From IMG/VR virus record IMGVR_UViG_3300035121_000036, positions 1-42,542 of that record: a DNA stretch of 42,542 nucleotides. The stretch is one strand, 5' to 3'. Below, piece by piece: positions 21,464 through 30,160 of the stretch. The translations under genes and the position numbers were made by a program. Every line of letters begins with the position of its first letter. The first letter of the stretch is position 1. Under the pieces are notes generated by a model. The model had not been told where the DNA came from, searched no databases, and was given only the letters and a program-made list of their open reading frames with translations. This DNA is from a virus.

Positions 21464-22551
21464 CCATCGGCGCGCCCCGGCAGAACGGGGACTGGGGACA
21501 GCCCGAGATGGCGCAGCGCTGGGTAGTCAAAGCGCACATAGACGACAACACGTGCGAACCATGTCAGGAGAACAACGGCAAGCTGTACCGCAACCGCGCC
21601 GACGCGTACGCCGATTACCCGAACGGTCATGGATACGTAAAGTGCGTTGGTACAGAATATGGCAACGATTGTCGTTGTCGCGTGGTCAAGCGCGGCAAGG
21701 CCGGCAGAGGCGGGAGCAACGTGAAGCGTGATCTTGCCTCACTGATTGCAAAGGCGCAGGCCCTCACGGCCGGCGCAAGCGCACGCAACCTGGTGGCCAT
21801 GCGCCCCGACGACGCACCCCCGTTCGCGGCCATGCAGGACTTCCGCGCCGACGGCAACACGCTGTACCTGTATGACGCCATCGGCGGATGGGACGGCACC
21901 CGGGCCATCGACGTCGCGCAGGCCCTGGCCGGCATGACTGGCCCGGTTGACATGCACATCAACTCACCCGGCGGGATCATCTTCGAGGGCGCGGCCATGT
22001 ACAACGCCATCCGCGCCTACACCGGTGGGCCGATCACCGCATGGATCGACGGCTATGCCGCGTCCGCGGCATCGTTCGTCGCTCTGGCCGCATCCCCGTA
22101 CGACGCCACCGCGGATACCGGTGGCGTCCGGATCGCGGACAACGGCTTCATGATGGTGCACGACGGCATGGGCCTGGCCATGGGCACCGCGGACGACATG
22201 CGCGACGTGGCTGACCTGCTGGACATGCTGTCCGACTCGATCGCGCAGATCTACGCCAACCGGGCCGGCGGCACCGCAGCGGACTGGCGCGACGTCATGC
22301 GCGACGGGGATACCTGGTACTCCGCGCAGGCCGCGCTGGACGCGAAACTCGTAGACCTGGTGGTGGGCGAACAGCCCGAGCCGGCCATTGAAGAGAGCGC
22401 CGCGGCCAATCTGCTGGACATCAGTATGTTCACGGTCACCCCATCGACCACTGCCGGCATCACCGCGGCAGCACCGGCCAACACCGAACCCGCTACCACC
22501 TTCGATTTCGAGGGGTTGCGCAACGCCCTGAAAGGAGCGTTCAGCCAATGA
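21460..22551 (+). CDS. MuF-ClpP fusion capsid maturation protease
   Basis: This is a 363-residue fusion. Residues 1-70 carry the MuF C-terminal cysteine pattern (TCEPCQENNGK, then KCVG, then NDCRCRVVKR). The rest is a ClpP-type (S14) serine protease with nucleophile IDGYAASAASFVAL, histidine in GFMMVHDGMG, and an acidic DGDTWYSAQAALDAKLVDL. In HK97-type heads such a protease removes the capsid scaffold domain after assembly. MuF-type proteins join the portal/head interior, so fusing them would put the protease at the portal. ATG 21460 overlaps the previous stop. Confidence 0.88.
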   Translation: MTIGAPRQNGDWGQPEMAQRWVVKAHIDDNTCEPCQENNGKLYRNRADAYADYPNGHGYVKCVGTEYGNDCRCRVVKRGKAGRGGSNVKRDLASLIAKAQALTAGASARNLVAMRPDDAPPFAAMQDFRADGNTLYLYDAIGGWDGTRAIDVAQALAGMTGPVDMHINSPGGIIFEGAAMYNAIRAYTGGPITAWIDGYAASAASFVALAASPYDATADTGGVRIADNGFMMVHDGMGLAMGTADDMRDVADLLDMLSDSIAQIYANRAGGTAADWRDVMRDGDTWYSAQAALDAKLVDLVVGEQPEPAIEESAAANLLDISMFTVTPSTTAGITAAAPANTEPATTFDFEGLRNALKGAFSQ

Positions 22552-23948
22552 CGGCACCCACCGCACAGCCGGTTACCCCCTCGGAGTGGGAGGAGTTCCT
22601 GAACACCGCCCTGGAGACGCCGGAGAAGTTCGCCGCACTCGCCGCGGACGGCACCTTCCGCGCCATGCTGGACGGCTACACCAACGCGTATCGCGACCAG
22701 GTCAACTCCACCATGAAGGACCTCAAGGGTCAGCTCACCGATCAGGTGAGCGCTTCGGTCCTGGAGATGTTCAAGCGCAACGGCACGTCCACCGACGGCC
22801 GGCCCGATGTTCGCCCGACCGACATCAAGGCGCAGCGCGCCGGTACCGCGTACAACAAGCTCGCCCCTGGAGCGAACCCCGAGCTGGGCAAGATCTGGGA
22901 GAACTCCGGCCAGATGCTTCAGGACTTCCTGTTCAAGAAGCAGGGCAAGGACAACGGCGAGGTCCGCGCCCGGCTGGACAAGTACGAGGAGTTCGTCAAC
23001 GCGTACGGACCGAACGTGCCGGCGGAGGGTGGCTACCTGATCCCCGAAGAGGTCCGCGCGGACATCATGACCCGCGCGCTCGAAGGTGCCGTCGTCCGTC
23101 CGCAGGCCACCGTCGTCCCGCTGAACACAGGCAAGATGAAGTGGCCCGTCAATGACATGACCACCGAGGTCGGCGAGGTCTACGGTGGCATCCAGTTCGC
23201 CTGGCTGGACGCGGGCGAGACGTTCACCGAGACGTCCGGCACGTTCGGCATGCTGTCTCTGGAGCAGCACAAGCTGGGCGGTCTCGCGTCCATCCCGAAC
23301 GAGGTCACCCGGTTCATCCCCGCGCTCGAGACGTGGATCCGCGACAAGATGCCGCAAGGCATTCGCGAGTTCGAGGACCGCGCGTTCATGAGCGGTGACG
23401 GCGTCGGCAAGCCACTGGGCGGTCTGCACGCCAACAACCCCGCACTGATCTCGGTGTCCGGCGAGTCCGGTCAGCCGGTTGCGACGATCACCTGGGTCAA
23501 CATCCTGGCCATGTACGCCCGGATGCTTCCCGAGTCGTACGCGAGTGCGGAGTGGGACATCACTCCGGACGCCCTGCCGGAGATCTTCTCCATGGCGCTC
23601 CCGGTCGGTACCGGTGGCTCGGCGGTCATGTTCGGCGAGGGTGCCGGCCCGGGCCGACTGCCCATGACCATGCTCGGCCTGCCGATCCGCTGGACCCGCA
23701 AGGCTCCGGCTGTGCTCGGCACCCAGGGTGACGTCTCGCTGGTGGACTGGAAGCAGTACACCATCGGCGATGCGCTGGCCATCCAGTTCGATACCTCGGA
23801 GCACTCTTCGTTCCGGTCGGACAAGACGGACTTCCGCATCCTGGAGCACGTGGACGGTCAGCCGTCGCTGCTGTCCGCGCTTACTCCGCAGAACAACGGG
23901 CCCACCCTGTCCAGCTTCATCCAGCTCGCCACGCGTACTGGATCCTGA
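22548..23948 (+). CDS. Major capsid protein (HK97 fold) with N-terminal scaffold
   Basis: This 466-residue protein has a helical, Gln/Lys-rich N-terminal 150 or so residues that would act as scaffold and be removed by the preceding protease. The HK97-type core follows: NVPAEGGYLIPEEVRADIMT, AWLDAGETFTETSGTFG, ASIPNEVTRFIPALETWI, REFEDRAFMSGDGVGKPLG. AAAGGAGCG precedes the ATG. It is the expected main virion protein, and no separate scaffold gene is needed. Confidence 0.9.
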   Translation: MTAPTAQPVTPSEWEEFLNTALETPEKFAALAADGTFRAMLDGYTNAYRDQVNSTMKDLKGQLTDQVSASVLEMFKRNGTSTDGRPDVRPTDIKAQRAGTAYNKLAPGANPELGKIWENSGQMLQDFLFKKQGKDNGEVRARLDKYEEFVNAYGPNVPAEGGYLIPEEVRADIMTRALEGAVVRPQATVVPLNTGKMKWPVNDMTTEVGEVYGGIQFAWLDAGETFTETSGTFGMLSLEQHKLGGLASIPNEVTRFIPALETWIRDKMPQGIREFEDRAFMSGDGVGKPLGGLHANNPALISVSGESGQPVATITWVNILAMYARMLPESYASAEWDITPDALPEIFSMALPVGTGGSAVMFGEGAGPGRLPMTMLGLPIRWTRKAPAVLGTQGDVSLVDWKQYTIGDALAIQFDTSEHSSFRSDKTDFRILEHVDGQPSLLSALTPQNNGPTLSSFIQLATRTGS

Positions 23949-23951
23949 TTT

Positions 23952-23984
23952 CCGCGCCGGGCGAATCCCCGTTCCCCGGCGCGG
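23952..23984 (+). terminator. Hairpin after the capsid gene
   Basis: A perfect 10-bp stem (23952-23961 with 23975-23984) has a 13-base loop and no T run. It may protect or partly attenuate the late transcript so that capsid is made in excess. Confidence 0.45.
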
Positions 23985-24059
23985 GCCCACCACCTAAGTC
24001 CGCACGTGGCCAATCCTGGCCGGCGCCGGACCTAACTCCCGGAAGGGGAGAGGCAACAC

Positions 24060-24608
24060 ATGGACGCACTCGGTAATCTCTTCGATGTCGGTATCGGCTG
24101 GTCGCCCGTCGATCTCGACACCGCGAACGGCGCGACCGGCAAGCGCGTGAACATGAGCATGCATGAGCAGGTGACCTTCCTGGTCGTCCTGGCTGCGGGC
24201 GCCACCACGGACGCCACGCTCACGCTCAAGCAGCACACCGCCTATACCGGTGGCACCAGCAACAACCTCGCCTCGGCCACGGTGAGTACGTCGACCGGCA
24301 TCACGTACTGGCACATCAAGTCCGAGGCCACGCTGGACAACGATGAGGCCTGGACCAAGGTCACCCAGTCGGAGGCGGCCACCATCGCGCTCACCGGCAC
24401 CACCTACGGCGACAAGGAGACGATCCTTGCGCTCGAGGTGCACCGCGCCCAGCTCGGTGACACGTACACCCACATCAGCCTGGACCACGCGGCCACGCTC
24501 GGCGCGGCCAAGCTGGGTACCTGCCTGATCATCCCGTCCGGGCTGCGGTACCGGCGCAAGCCTGCCTCGCTCGGCAACCTCCTGCGGCCCGGGGCGGCGA
24601 ACGCATGA
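24060..24608 (+). CDS. Probable head decoration or structural protein, 182 residues
   Basis: A beta-rich, Thr-rich protein (LVVLAAGATTDATLTLKQHT, SATVSTSTGITYW) with a strong GGAAGGGGAG ribosome site before ATG 24060. It follows the capsid gene, the usual place for decoration proteins. I see no diagnostic motif, so this rests on position and composition. Confidence 0.55.
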   Translation: MDALGNLFDVGIGWSPVDLDTANGATGKRVNMSMHEQVTFLVVLAAGATTDATLTLKQHTAYTGGTSNNLASATVSTSTGITYWHIKSEATLDNDEAWTKVTQSEAATIALTGTTYGDKETILALEVHRAQLGDTYTHISLDHAATLGAAKLGTCLIIPSGLRYRRKPASLGNLLRPGAANA

Positions 24609-25066
24609 CCGTCGTCAACGATGGGGATGCCTTCCGCAAGAGCGTCCTCGGCAACGTCGCCACCAAGGCGTACACCCCGCTGGTGGTGGAGACCAAGACG
24701 CTGTTCACGGTGTCCGGCCTCTGCCTCATCACCGCCATTGTCGGCAAGGTGACTACGGCCATCACGGTGGCCAACACGGTGAAGCTTCAGGCCAACCCGA
24801 CCACGGGTGTCACGCAGGACCTGTGCGCGGCCACCGACATCGGTACCACCGACACGCCGGCGGGCAACCTGCTGACCGTGGCCGGCGCCGCGGCCACCGC
24901 GCCCGTCAACGGCATCGGCGCGGCGCCGATGTTTGCAACGGCCGCGGGCATCCTGATTGCCGCGGGCACTATCGAGCAGGTCACCGCGACCGGCGCCGAT
25001 GGTGGCATCACGTGGTTCGTAACGTATGTGCCGATCGAGTCCAACGCCACGATCGTCGCAGCGTGA
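24605..25066 (+). CDS. Probable structural protein, 153 residues
   Basis: A Thr/Ala/Val-rich beta protein (TVSGLCLITAIVGKVTTAIT) that overlaps the previous gene by four bases. It is followed by a strong hairpin. Position among capsid-associated genes suggests a second decoration or capsid-stabilising protein. No motif is recognised. Confidence 0.55.
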   Translation: MTVVNDGDAFRKSVLGNVATKAYTPLVVETKTLFTVSGLCLITAIVGKVTTAITVANTVKLQANPTTGVTQDLCAATDIGTTDTPAGNLLTVAGAAATAPVNGIGAAPMFATAAGILIAAGTIEQVTATGADGGITWFVTYVPIESNATIVAA

Positions 25067-25068
25067 CA

Positions 25069-25113
25069 GTCCGGCTCGCAGGGTATTCGAGGGGGAGACC
25101 CTGCGGGCCGGAC
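25069..25113 (+). terminator. Strong intercistronic hairpin
   Basis: Two 16-base arms (25069-25084 with 25098-25113) pair with a single mismatch around a 13-base loop. No T run follows. It lies between structural genes and a GAAGGAG ribosome site and may set mRNA stability. Confidence 0.55.
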
Positions 25114-25129
25114 ATCGAAGGAGTACACC

Positions 25130-25354
25130 ATGGAAATGACGCAGCAGGACTACACCGAGCGCGCCGCGCGGATCGACGATGGCACCGCCACCGACGATGA
25201 CCGGCGCCTGGTGGAGCTGTACGAGCGTGAAGGTTTCGCCCGCGACGGTGAGGCCGTCGTCGGCAAGCTGGTCGCCACCGGTGAGGCCGAAGTTATCAAA
25301 GCGGAGCCGGCCAAGAAGGCCGCGCGTCCGCGCGCCAAGAAGGACGACGCATGA
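25130..25354 (+). CDS. Small hypothetical protein with Lys/Ala-rich tail, 74 residues
   Basis: The first 45 residues form a charged helical domain (TERAARIDDGTATDDDRRLV); the end is rich in Lys, Ala and Pro, like histone-type or low-complexity tails. GAAGGAG precedes the ATG. Proteins of this size in this place are common in actinophages and are without known function. Confidence 0.55.
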   Translation: MEMTQQDYTERAARIDDGTATDDDRRLVELYEREGFARDGEAVVGKLVATGEAEVIKAEPAKKAARPRAKKDDA

Positions 25355-25743
25355 CCGCAGGACTTGCCGCCGTCAACCTGGCTAATAAGTGGCTGGACAT
25401 GTTGGCCGCTACCGCGTTCTCCGCGCCGGCCAACACATACGTCAAGGCGCACACGGGTGATCCGGGTAGTGCCGGCACGGCCAATGCCAGCGCGGAGACC
25501 ACGCGCAAGCTACTGACCTGGTCAGCGGCCAGCGCGGGCAGCAAGGCGATCACTGCCACGCTGCCGTCATGGACGCCGTGGGCCGTGGGCACCGAGACGA
25601 TCACCCATATCAGCGTGTGGGACGCGTCCACGTCCGGCAACTTCCTGTACTCGTTCGCGCTGACCGCATCGAAGACGGTGAGCAACGGCGACACGCTCAA
25701 CCTGACCAGCCACACGATCGCGTTCACGCCGATAGCGGCGTAG
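25351..25743 (+). CDS. Probable virion protein, 130 residues
   Basis: A beta-type protein with AHTGDPGSAGTANASAETTR and ITHISVWDASTSGNFLYSFA, a family often annotated as structural or minor tail in actinophages. It overlaps the previous gene by four bases. Position before the head fiber-like protein supports a virion surface role. Confidence 0.55.
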   Translation: MTAGLAAVNLANKWLDMLAATAFSAPANTYVKAHTGDPGSAGTANASAETTRKLLTWSAASAGSKAITATLPSWTPWAVGTETITHISVWDASTSGNFLYSFALTASKTVSNGDTLNLTSHTIAFTPIAA

Positions 25744-25768
25744 CCATGAGCGCCCGCGGGGTGATCAG

Positions 25769-26842
25769 GTGACCGTCCTCGATCGCAACTCCGGCACTTT
25801 CAACACCGCCACCTCGATCTCGGTCACCCGATCGTCGGGCAACTTCGGCACCGGCACGACCATCGTCGTGATGGTGCTAGGTAACACCATCGTCAGCTCG
25901 GGCACCATGACCGCTCGTGGCAGCAGCGTTGTCGACCTTGGTATCTATGTCTGGGACAAGGTGGGTGCCGGCGAGTCGTCGATCTCGCTGTCAGGTTCGC
26001 CGGCCGGCTCCGGTGAATGGTTCTGCTGGGAGCTGTCCGCAGGATCCGCGTTCGATGTCGTGTCGGCCACGCAGTCCGCGGTATCTGCCCCGAACTTCAC
26101 CACCGGAACCATCACGCCGGCATCCGGCGCGCGGCACCTGCTGGCCGTGGCCGGTGGTGTCGGCTCAGGTGCCGCGCGAACCGTGGACTCGTTCGACAGC
26201 TCCTTCGCCATCACGCTGACCTCAGCCCAGGTGACCGCCCAGGACTGGCCGTTCGCGGCCGGCGCCGAGCTGGACGTGACCGCGAACGGCTCCACCGGCT
26301 ACTCCACCACGGCCACCTTCTCCGGCTTCAGCCTGAACGCCCGTGGCGGCATCATCGGCGCCTGGTCTACCGGCGGCGGATCCACCCTCAACGGCGCCGG
26401 AGACAGCACGGTCACGGCCACGCGGACAGGCGCCGCGTCTGTCGATCACGTCATCGACGGCGCATCCACGGTCACGACCACGGCCATCGGCGCGGCCACG
26501 GTCGCACCGGGCGGACAGGGTGCGGCCACGACGTCCGCGGCCATCACCGGCGCGGCCACGGTCACCGCTGCAGCGGCCGGCAACCTGGCTGTGTCCGCGG
26601 CCATCACCGGCGCGGCCGAGCCGGATGTGGTCGTCGCACCCCCCGCCGGCAACAACTGGGGCAGCCTGCTGTCCATCTACCGGCAGAACGTGACGGACGC
26701 GGTCATCTTCCTGACCACGCCGATTACGATCTGCCCGAACCATGCCTATCCGCTCGATCCTGGGCGTACGCCGGGCACGCTGCACTGCACGTTCGGCGGG
26801 GAGTTCTTCGATCTCTACGGCAATCCGACGTTCATCCAGTAG
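25769..26842 (+). CDS. Head fiber-like repeat protein, 357 residues
   Basis: GTG 25769 opens a Ser/Thr/Gly-rich beta protein whose middle repeats GAATVT-like units (GDSTVTATRTGAASV, GAATVAPGG, ITGAATVTAA). The DNA has an exact repeat of about 25 bases 60 bases apart at 26532 and 26592. A separate C-terminal domain follows (YPLDPGRTPGTLHCTFGGEF). Repeat-built shafts with a conserved tip are typical of phage surface fibers; lying between capsid and connector genes it may sit on the head. Confidence 0.55.
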   Translation: MTVLDRNSGTFNTATSISVTRSSGNFGTGTTIVVMVLGNTIVSSGTMTARGSSVVDLGIYVWDKVGAGESSISLSGSPAGSGEWFCWELSAGSAFDVVSATQSAVSAPNFTTGTITPASGARHLLAVAGGVGSGAARTVDSFDSSFAITLTSAQVTAQDWPFAAGAELDVTANGSTGYSTTATFSGFSLNARGGIIGAWSTGGGSTLNGAGDSTVTATRTGAASVDHVIDGASTVTTTAIGAATVAPGGQGAATTSAAITGAATVTAAAAGNLAVSAAITGAAEPDVVVAPPAGNNWGSLLSIYRQNVTDAVIFLTTPITICPNHAYPLDPGRTPGTLHCTFGGEFFDLYGNPTFIQ

Positions 26843-26891
26843 GATCGCGCCAACATCAAAATAGGCATGACCTCGCAGAAAGCAGCCGAGG

Positions 26892-27926
26892 ATGACGGGC
26901 ATCGCGTATTGCACGCGTGAGCAGGTGCAGACCGCCTTGGACCAGGCGGACACCTTCCGCACCAACACGCGCATCGATGCCGCCATCCAGGCCGGCGCGC
27001 GGCAGGTGGAAGCGGTCACCCATCGGCGCTTCTACCCCACCACGTGCACCCGGTACCCCGAGCTGCGTATGGTCACCGGGCCCGTTCTCTGGCTGGACCT
27101 GGATTACCTCGAGATGATCTCGGTGTCCTCGTTCACGGTGGACGGAACCGAGTTGACCGAGGGCACCGACTTCTTTCTGCGCCCGGACGACGGTCCGCCG
27201 TTCACCTCGCTGAAGCTGATCAACACGTCGTCGACCGGCTTCTTCACCTCCGACGATCGCGGCATGGCACTGACTGGAGAGCAGGGCGCATCGGCCACCA
27301 CGCGCGCCGCGGGTTCCCTGGCCGGTTCGATCGGCAGCACCGACCTCACCTTGACGGTTTCTGACTCGTCGCTGATAGGTGTGGGGGACCTGCTCACCAT
27401 CGGGTCCGAGCGCCTGAACGTGACCGGCAAGAGTTTCACCACCAGTGTCACCACACTGGGCGCGGACGTAGCGGCCGGCGCGGCCACCCGGGCGGTCACG
27501 GTAGCGGACGGCACCTTGCTGCACATCGGTGAGGCGATCCAGGTCGGTACCGAGCGGATGTTCATCGAGAACATTGCCGGCAATGTGCTGACCGTGCGGC
27601 GCGCCGAGTCGGGCAGCCAGTTGGCAGCACACACCGCCGCGGACACGGTGTATGCGGCCAGGGCGTGCGTGGTGGAGCGTGGCGTCACAGGGTCGACCGC
27701 GGCCAGTCACACCGACGGCGCCACCATCACCGCGAACGATCCGCCTGCGCTGGTCAATGAGTCCAATCTCGCCTATGCGCTGGTGAACCTTGAGCAGTCC
27801 AAGGCCGCGTACGGTCGCGTGGTCGGTTCCGGCGACAATGCGCGCGAGTCGTCCGGGCGCGGCCTGGCGCAGATTGTGGACGACTTGATCGCGCAGCACG
27901 GGCGCTTGCGGTCTGGTGCGGCGTGA
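26892..27926 (+). CDS. Head-tail connector-like protein with large insertion, 344 residues
   Basis: The start (YCTREQVQTALDQADTFRTN and TRIDAAIQAGARQVEAVTHR) resembles gp6/gp15-type connector proteins that bind the portal ring. The middle, from about residue 130 to 290, is an extra Thr/Gly-rich beta region with a repeated LTVSDSSLIGVGDLLTIGSE / VTVADGTLLHIGEAIQVGTE unit, likely surface-exposed. The C-terminus returns to helix. GAGG precedes the ATG. Connector genes are normally much shorter, so the insertion is notable. Confidence 0.65.
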   Translation: MTGIAYCTREQVQTALDQADTFRTNTRIDAAIQAGARQVEAVTHRRFYPTTCTRYPELRMVTGPVLWLDLDYLEMISVSSFTVDGTELTEGTDFFLRPDDGPPFTSLKLINTSSTGFFTSDDRGMALTGEQGASATTRAAGSLAGSIGSTDLTLTVSDSSLIGVGDLLTIGSERLNVTGKSFTTSVTTLGADVAAGAATRAVTVADGTLLHIGEAIQVGTERMFIENIAGNVLTVRRAESGSQLAAHTAADTVYAARACVVERGVTGSTAASHTDGATITANDPPALVNESNLAYALVNLEQSKAAYGRVVGSGDNARESSGRGLAQIVDDLIAQHGRLRSGAA

Positions 27927-28045
27927 CGGGGGACAGCGTGGTCAGGACACTGATGATCCTGTTTGTGATCGCCATCAGCCCGTTGATCCTGGCTATGGCC
28001 ATCTTCGTCGGCTACCTCTGGTGGGGGGTGCTGGCCAATGGCTGA
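27923..28045 (+). CDS. Micro membrane protein, 40 residues
   Basis: GTG 27923 overlaps the connector stop and the end overlaps the next gene by eight bases. One long hydrophobic helix (LMILFVIAISPLILAMAIFV) makes up most of the product. A membrane protein inside the connector gene block is odd; function is unknown. Confidence 0.5.
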   Translation: MTGDSVVRTLMILFVIAISPLILAMAIFVGYLWWGVLANG

Positions 28046-28412
28046 GGTCCGCGGCACGTTCTTTTCCCCGGGTGAGCAGTACGTGGTGAAGGCGTATCTG
28101 CACAAGGCCCAGGACAAGATCGCCAATGAGGTGGAGCGGCGCGTTCACCTGCTGCAACGGCAGTACTTCAAGCAGCCTACCGGCTACTACGAGCGGCACA
28201 TCGTCAACCGGGACATGGGCTATCAGCACGTCATCCACGACTCCGGCGTGGTGTACGGCCCGTGGCTGGAAGGTGTCGGCTCTCGCAACTTCCCGCACAC
28301 CCGGTTCAAGGGCTACTCGATCATGCGCAAGACGACGCGCGCCGTTCAGGACCGGGCCGAGGCCATCGCCGCGCCGATCATCCGTGAGCTGTGCGAGGCG
28401 CTGAACTCATGA
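28038..28412 (+). CDS. HK97 gp10-like head-tail joining protein
   Basis: This 124-residue protein begins with MAEVRGTFFSPGEQYVVKAY and has a helix-rich, basic body, in the place where HK97 gp10-type joining proteins are encoded, right after the connector and before the tail terminator. The call rests mostly on order and size. Confidence 0.6.
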   Translation: MAEVRGTFFSPGEQYVVKAYLHKAQDKIANEVERRVHLLQRQYFKQPTGYYERHIVNRDMGYQHVIHDSGVVYGPWLEGVGSRNFPHTRFKGYSIMRKTTRAVQDRAEAIAAPIIRELCEALNS

Positions 28413-28885
28413 GCATCGACATGCAAGAGATCACTAATGCGTTGATGTCACATGCTCAACTGACCGGATACTTCGACAAGGTCAACAGCGCCGAGCCGAA
28501 GAGTCCTCCCGCCAACGGGATGACCTGTTCCATCTGGGCGCAGAGCATCGGACCGCTGGTGAACGAGTCCGGACTGAGCTCCACCAGCGCCTATCTGGTC
28601 ATGCAGGTGCGCGTGTACCGGAACATGCTCAGCGCTACGCCGGATGAGGCGGATCAGATCGATCCGGACATGCTGACCGCGGTGGACCGGTTGCTGGCCT
28701 CGTTCAGCGGGGAGTTCACCCTGGCCGGTCTGGTGGAAGCCATCGACCTGCTGGGCATCGGCGGGGAGACGTTGCGCGCCGAGGCCGGCTACATCCAGAT
28801 CGGTGGGCAGGGTTCCGGCATGTACCGGATCATGACCATCACGGTACCCATGATCATCCCCGACGCCTGGGAGCAGGTTGCATGA
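28409..28885 (+). CDS. Tail terminator-like protein
   Basis: This 158-residue alpha/beta protein (CSIWAQSIGPLVNESGLSST, YLVMQVRVYRNML) fits the phage lambda gpU type that caps the tail tube and joins it to the head. ATG 28409 overlaps the previous stop (ATGA). The gene order connector, joining protein, terminator, tube supports the call. Confidence 0.65.
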   Translation: MSIDMQEITNALMSHAQLTGYFDKVNSAEPKSPPANGMTCSIWAQSIGPLVNESGLSSTSAYLVMQVRVYRNMLSATPDEADQIDPDMLTAVDRLLASFSGEFTLAGLVEAIDLLGIGGETLRAEAGYIQIGGQGSGMYRIMTITVPMIIPDAWEQVA

Positions 28886-29616
28886 GCAAGAGCACGGGCC
28901 TGGGGGATCGACTCTCCGTCGGCGGATACGACCTCGGCGGAGACATCGGCAGTCTTCAGCAAATCGGCGGAGGACCTGCCGCGCTGGACCTGACCGACAT
29001 CACGCAGAGCGCCTACGAGCGGCAAGGCGGTGAGCGTAACGGCAGCATGCAGTTCGCCTCCTACTTCAACAAAGCCACCGGGCGTGCCTTCCCCGTCCTG
29101 AAGGCGTTGCCCACCACGGACACGATCGCGATGTACGGGCGCGGCGCAGCCATCGGCTCGCCCGGCGCGGCCTGCTACGGCCTCCAGATCGACTACAACC
29201 CGACGCGCGCCCAGGACGGATCGCTCTCCTTCACCACTGCCGTCCAGTCCGACGGCTACGGCCTCGAATGGGGTGACCAGCTCACGGCGTGGATGCGCAC
29301 GGACACGACGGCCACCAACGGATCAAGCCTGGACGGCGCCGCGTCCAGCTCCTTCGGCGCACAGTTCTACCTGGCGGCCAACACCGTGGTGGGCACCAGC
29401 GTGACCGTGAAGATCCAGGACTCCGCGGACAACTCGTCCTGGGCGGACCTGTCCGGCGCCGCGTTCACCGCGGTCCTGGCCGGCACGGTCAGCGCCCAGC
29501 GGATCGCGGCCACCGGTACCGTGCGCCGCTATCTGCGCGCGGTCAGTTCCGGCACCTTCTCCGCGGCCACGTTCGCCGTGATCGCTTGCCGCAACGCGAC
29601 GACAACGGCCTTCTGA
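28882..29616 (+). CDS. Tail-tube-like protein with C-terminal beta domain
   Basis: This is a 244-residue protein. Its first 135 residues share the pattern of the protein at 30810: ITQSAYER matching LDKSAYER, and NPTRAQDGSLSFTTA matching YTRAQGGELTWTA. The last 100 residues are a separate beta domain (VTVKIQDSADNSSWADLSGA) as in tail-tube decorations. It may be the major tail protein or a variant subunit. The start overlaps the tail terminator stop. Confidence 0.65.
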   Translation: MSKSTGLGDRLSVGGYDLGGDIGSLQQIGGGPAALDLTDITQSAYERQGGERNGSMQFASYFNKATGRAFPVLKALPTTDTIAMYGRGAAIGSPGAACYGLQIDYNPTRAQDGSLSFTTAVQSDGYGLEWGDQLTAWMRTDTTATNGSSLDGAASSSFGAQFYLAANTVVGTSVTVKIQDSADNSSWADLSGAAFTAVLAGTVSAQRIAATGTVRRYLRAVSSGTFSAATFAVIACRNATTTAF

Positions 29617-29708
29617 TGTGGCTCATCTATGTTGCCGGAGGCGCGGTGCTCGGCGTGGCCGGCGCGTTCGCCTGGCTGATCTGGTATTTCCGGGACGTGA
29701 TGCACTGA
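29616..29708 (+). CDS. Micro membrane protein, 30 residues
   Basis: ATG 29616 overlaps the tail gene stop and the TGA overlaps the next ATG. The product is one membrane helix (about residues 3-25) ending YFRDVMH. It is one of several such genes sandwiched between virion genes. Confidence 0.5.
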   Translation: MWLIYVAGGAVLGVAGAFAWLIWYFRDVMH

Positions 29709-30160
29709 TGATCGAACCTTTCCGCATCGCGCCGACCATGCCGCCGCAGATGTACAAGACGCACACCTTGGCGCAGCCGTTGCGCACCCATTGGCGCCGC
29801 GCGACGTGCGCCGAGGTGGACTGTCCGCGGTACCTCAACGGCTGGAAGTCCGTCCTGGACATGACCGGCCAGGACGGGCAGAACGCCGCGGCGTGGATCC
29901 GCAGCATGTCCGGGCTGCACTTCACCGAGAGCGCGACCGGCCCGAGCGAGCTCACCTTCCTGTTCCCTGCCGGCCAGATGTGCGCGCGCGCCGATCGGCA
30001 TCGGCTCCCGCTCGGCCGGGATCCGCTCATGCTGGTCCGAGGCGGGGACCATCGCGGCAACCCGTCCGGGCTCAAGCACCTGTTCGGCCGCGCCGAGGAC
30101 TGGCGCGACGATCTGGGCGAGCACCTGGACGTGCTGCGCGAACAGAAGCAGAGGGGTTGA
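29708..30160 (+). CDS. Hypothetical protein in tail operon, 150 residues
   Basis: This protein begins MIEPFRIAPTMPPQMYKTHT and contains RATCAEVDCPRYLNGW (two cysteines) and a His-rich ADRHRLPLGRDPLML. It has no membrane segment. It lies between two related tail-tube-like genes. No family is recognised. Confidence 0.6.
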   Translation: MIEPFRIAPTMPPQMYKTHTLAQPLRTHWRRATCAEVDCPRYLNGWKSVLDMTGQDGQNAAAWIRSMSGLHFTESATGPSELTFLFPAGQMCARADRHRLPLGRDPLMLVRGGDHRGNPSGLKHLFGRAEDWRDDLGEHLDVLREQKQRG

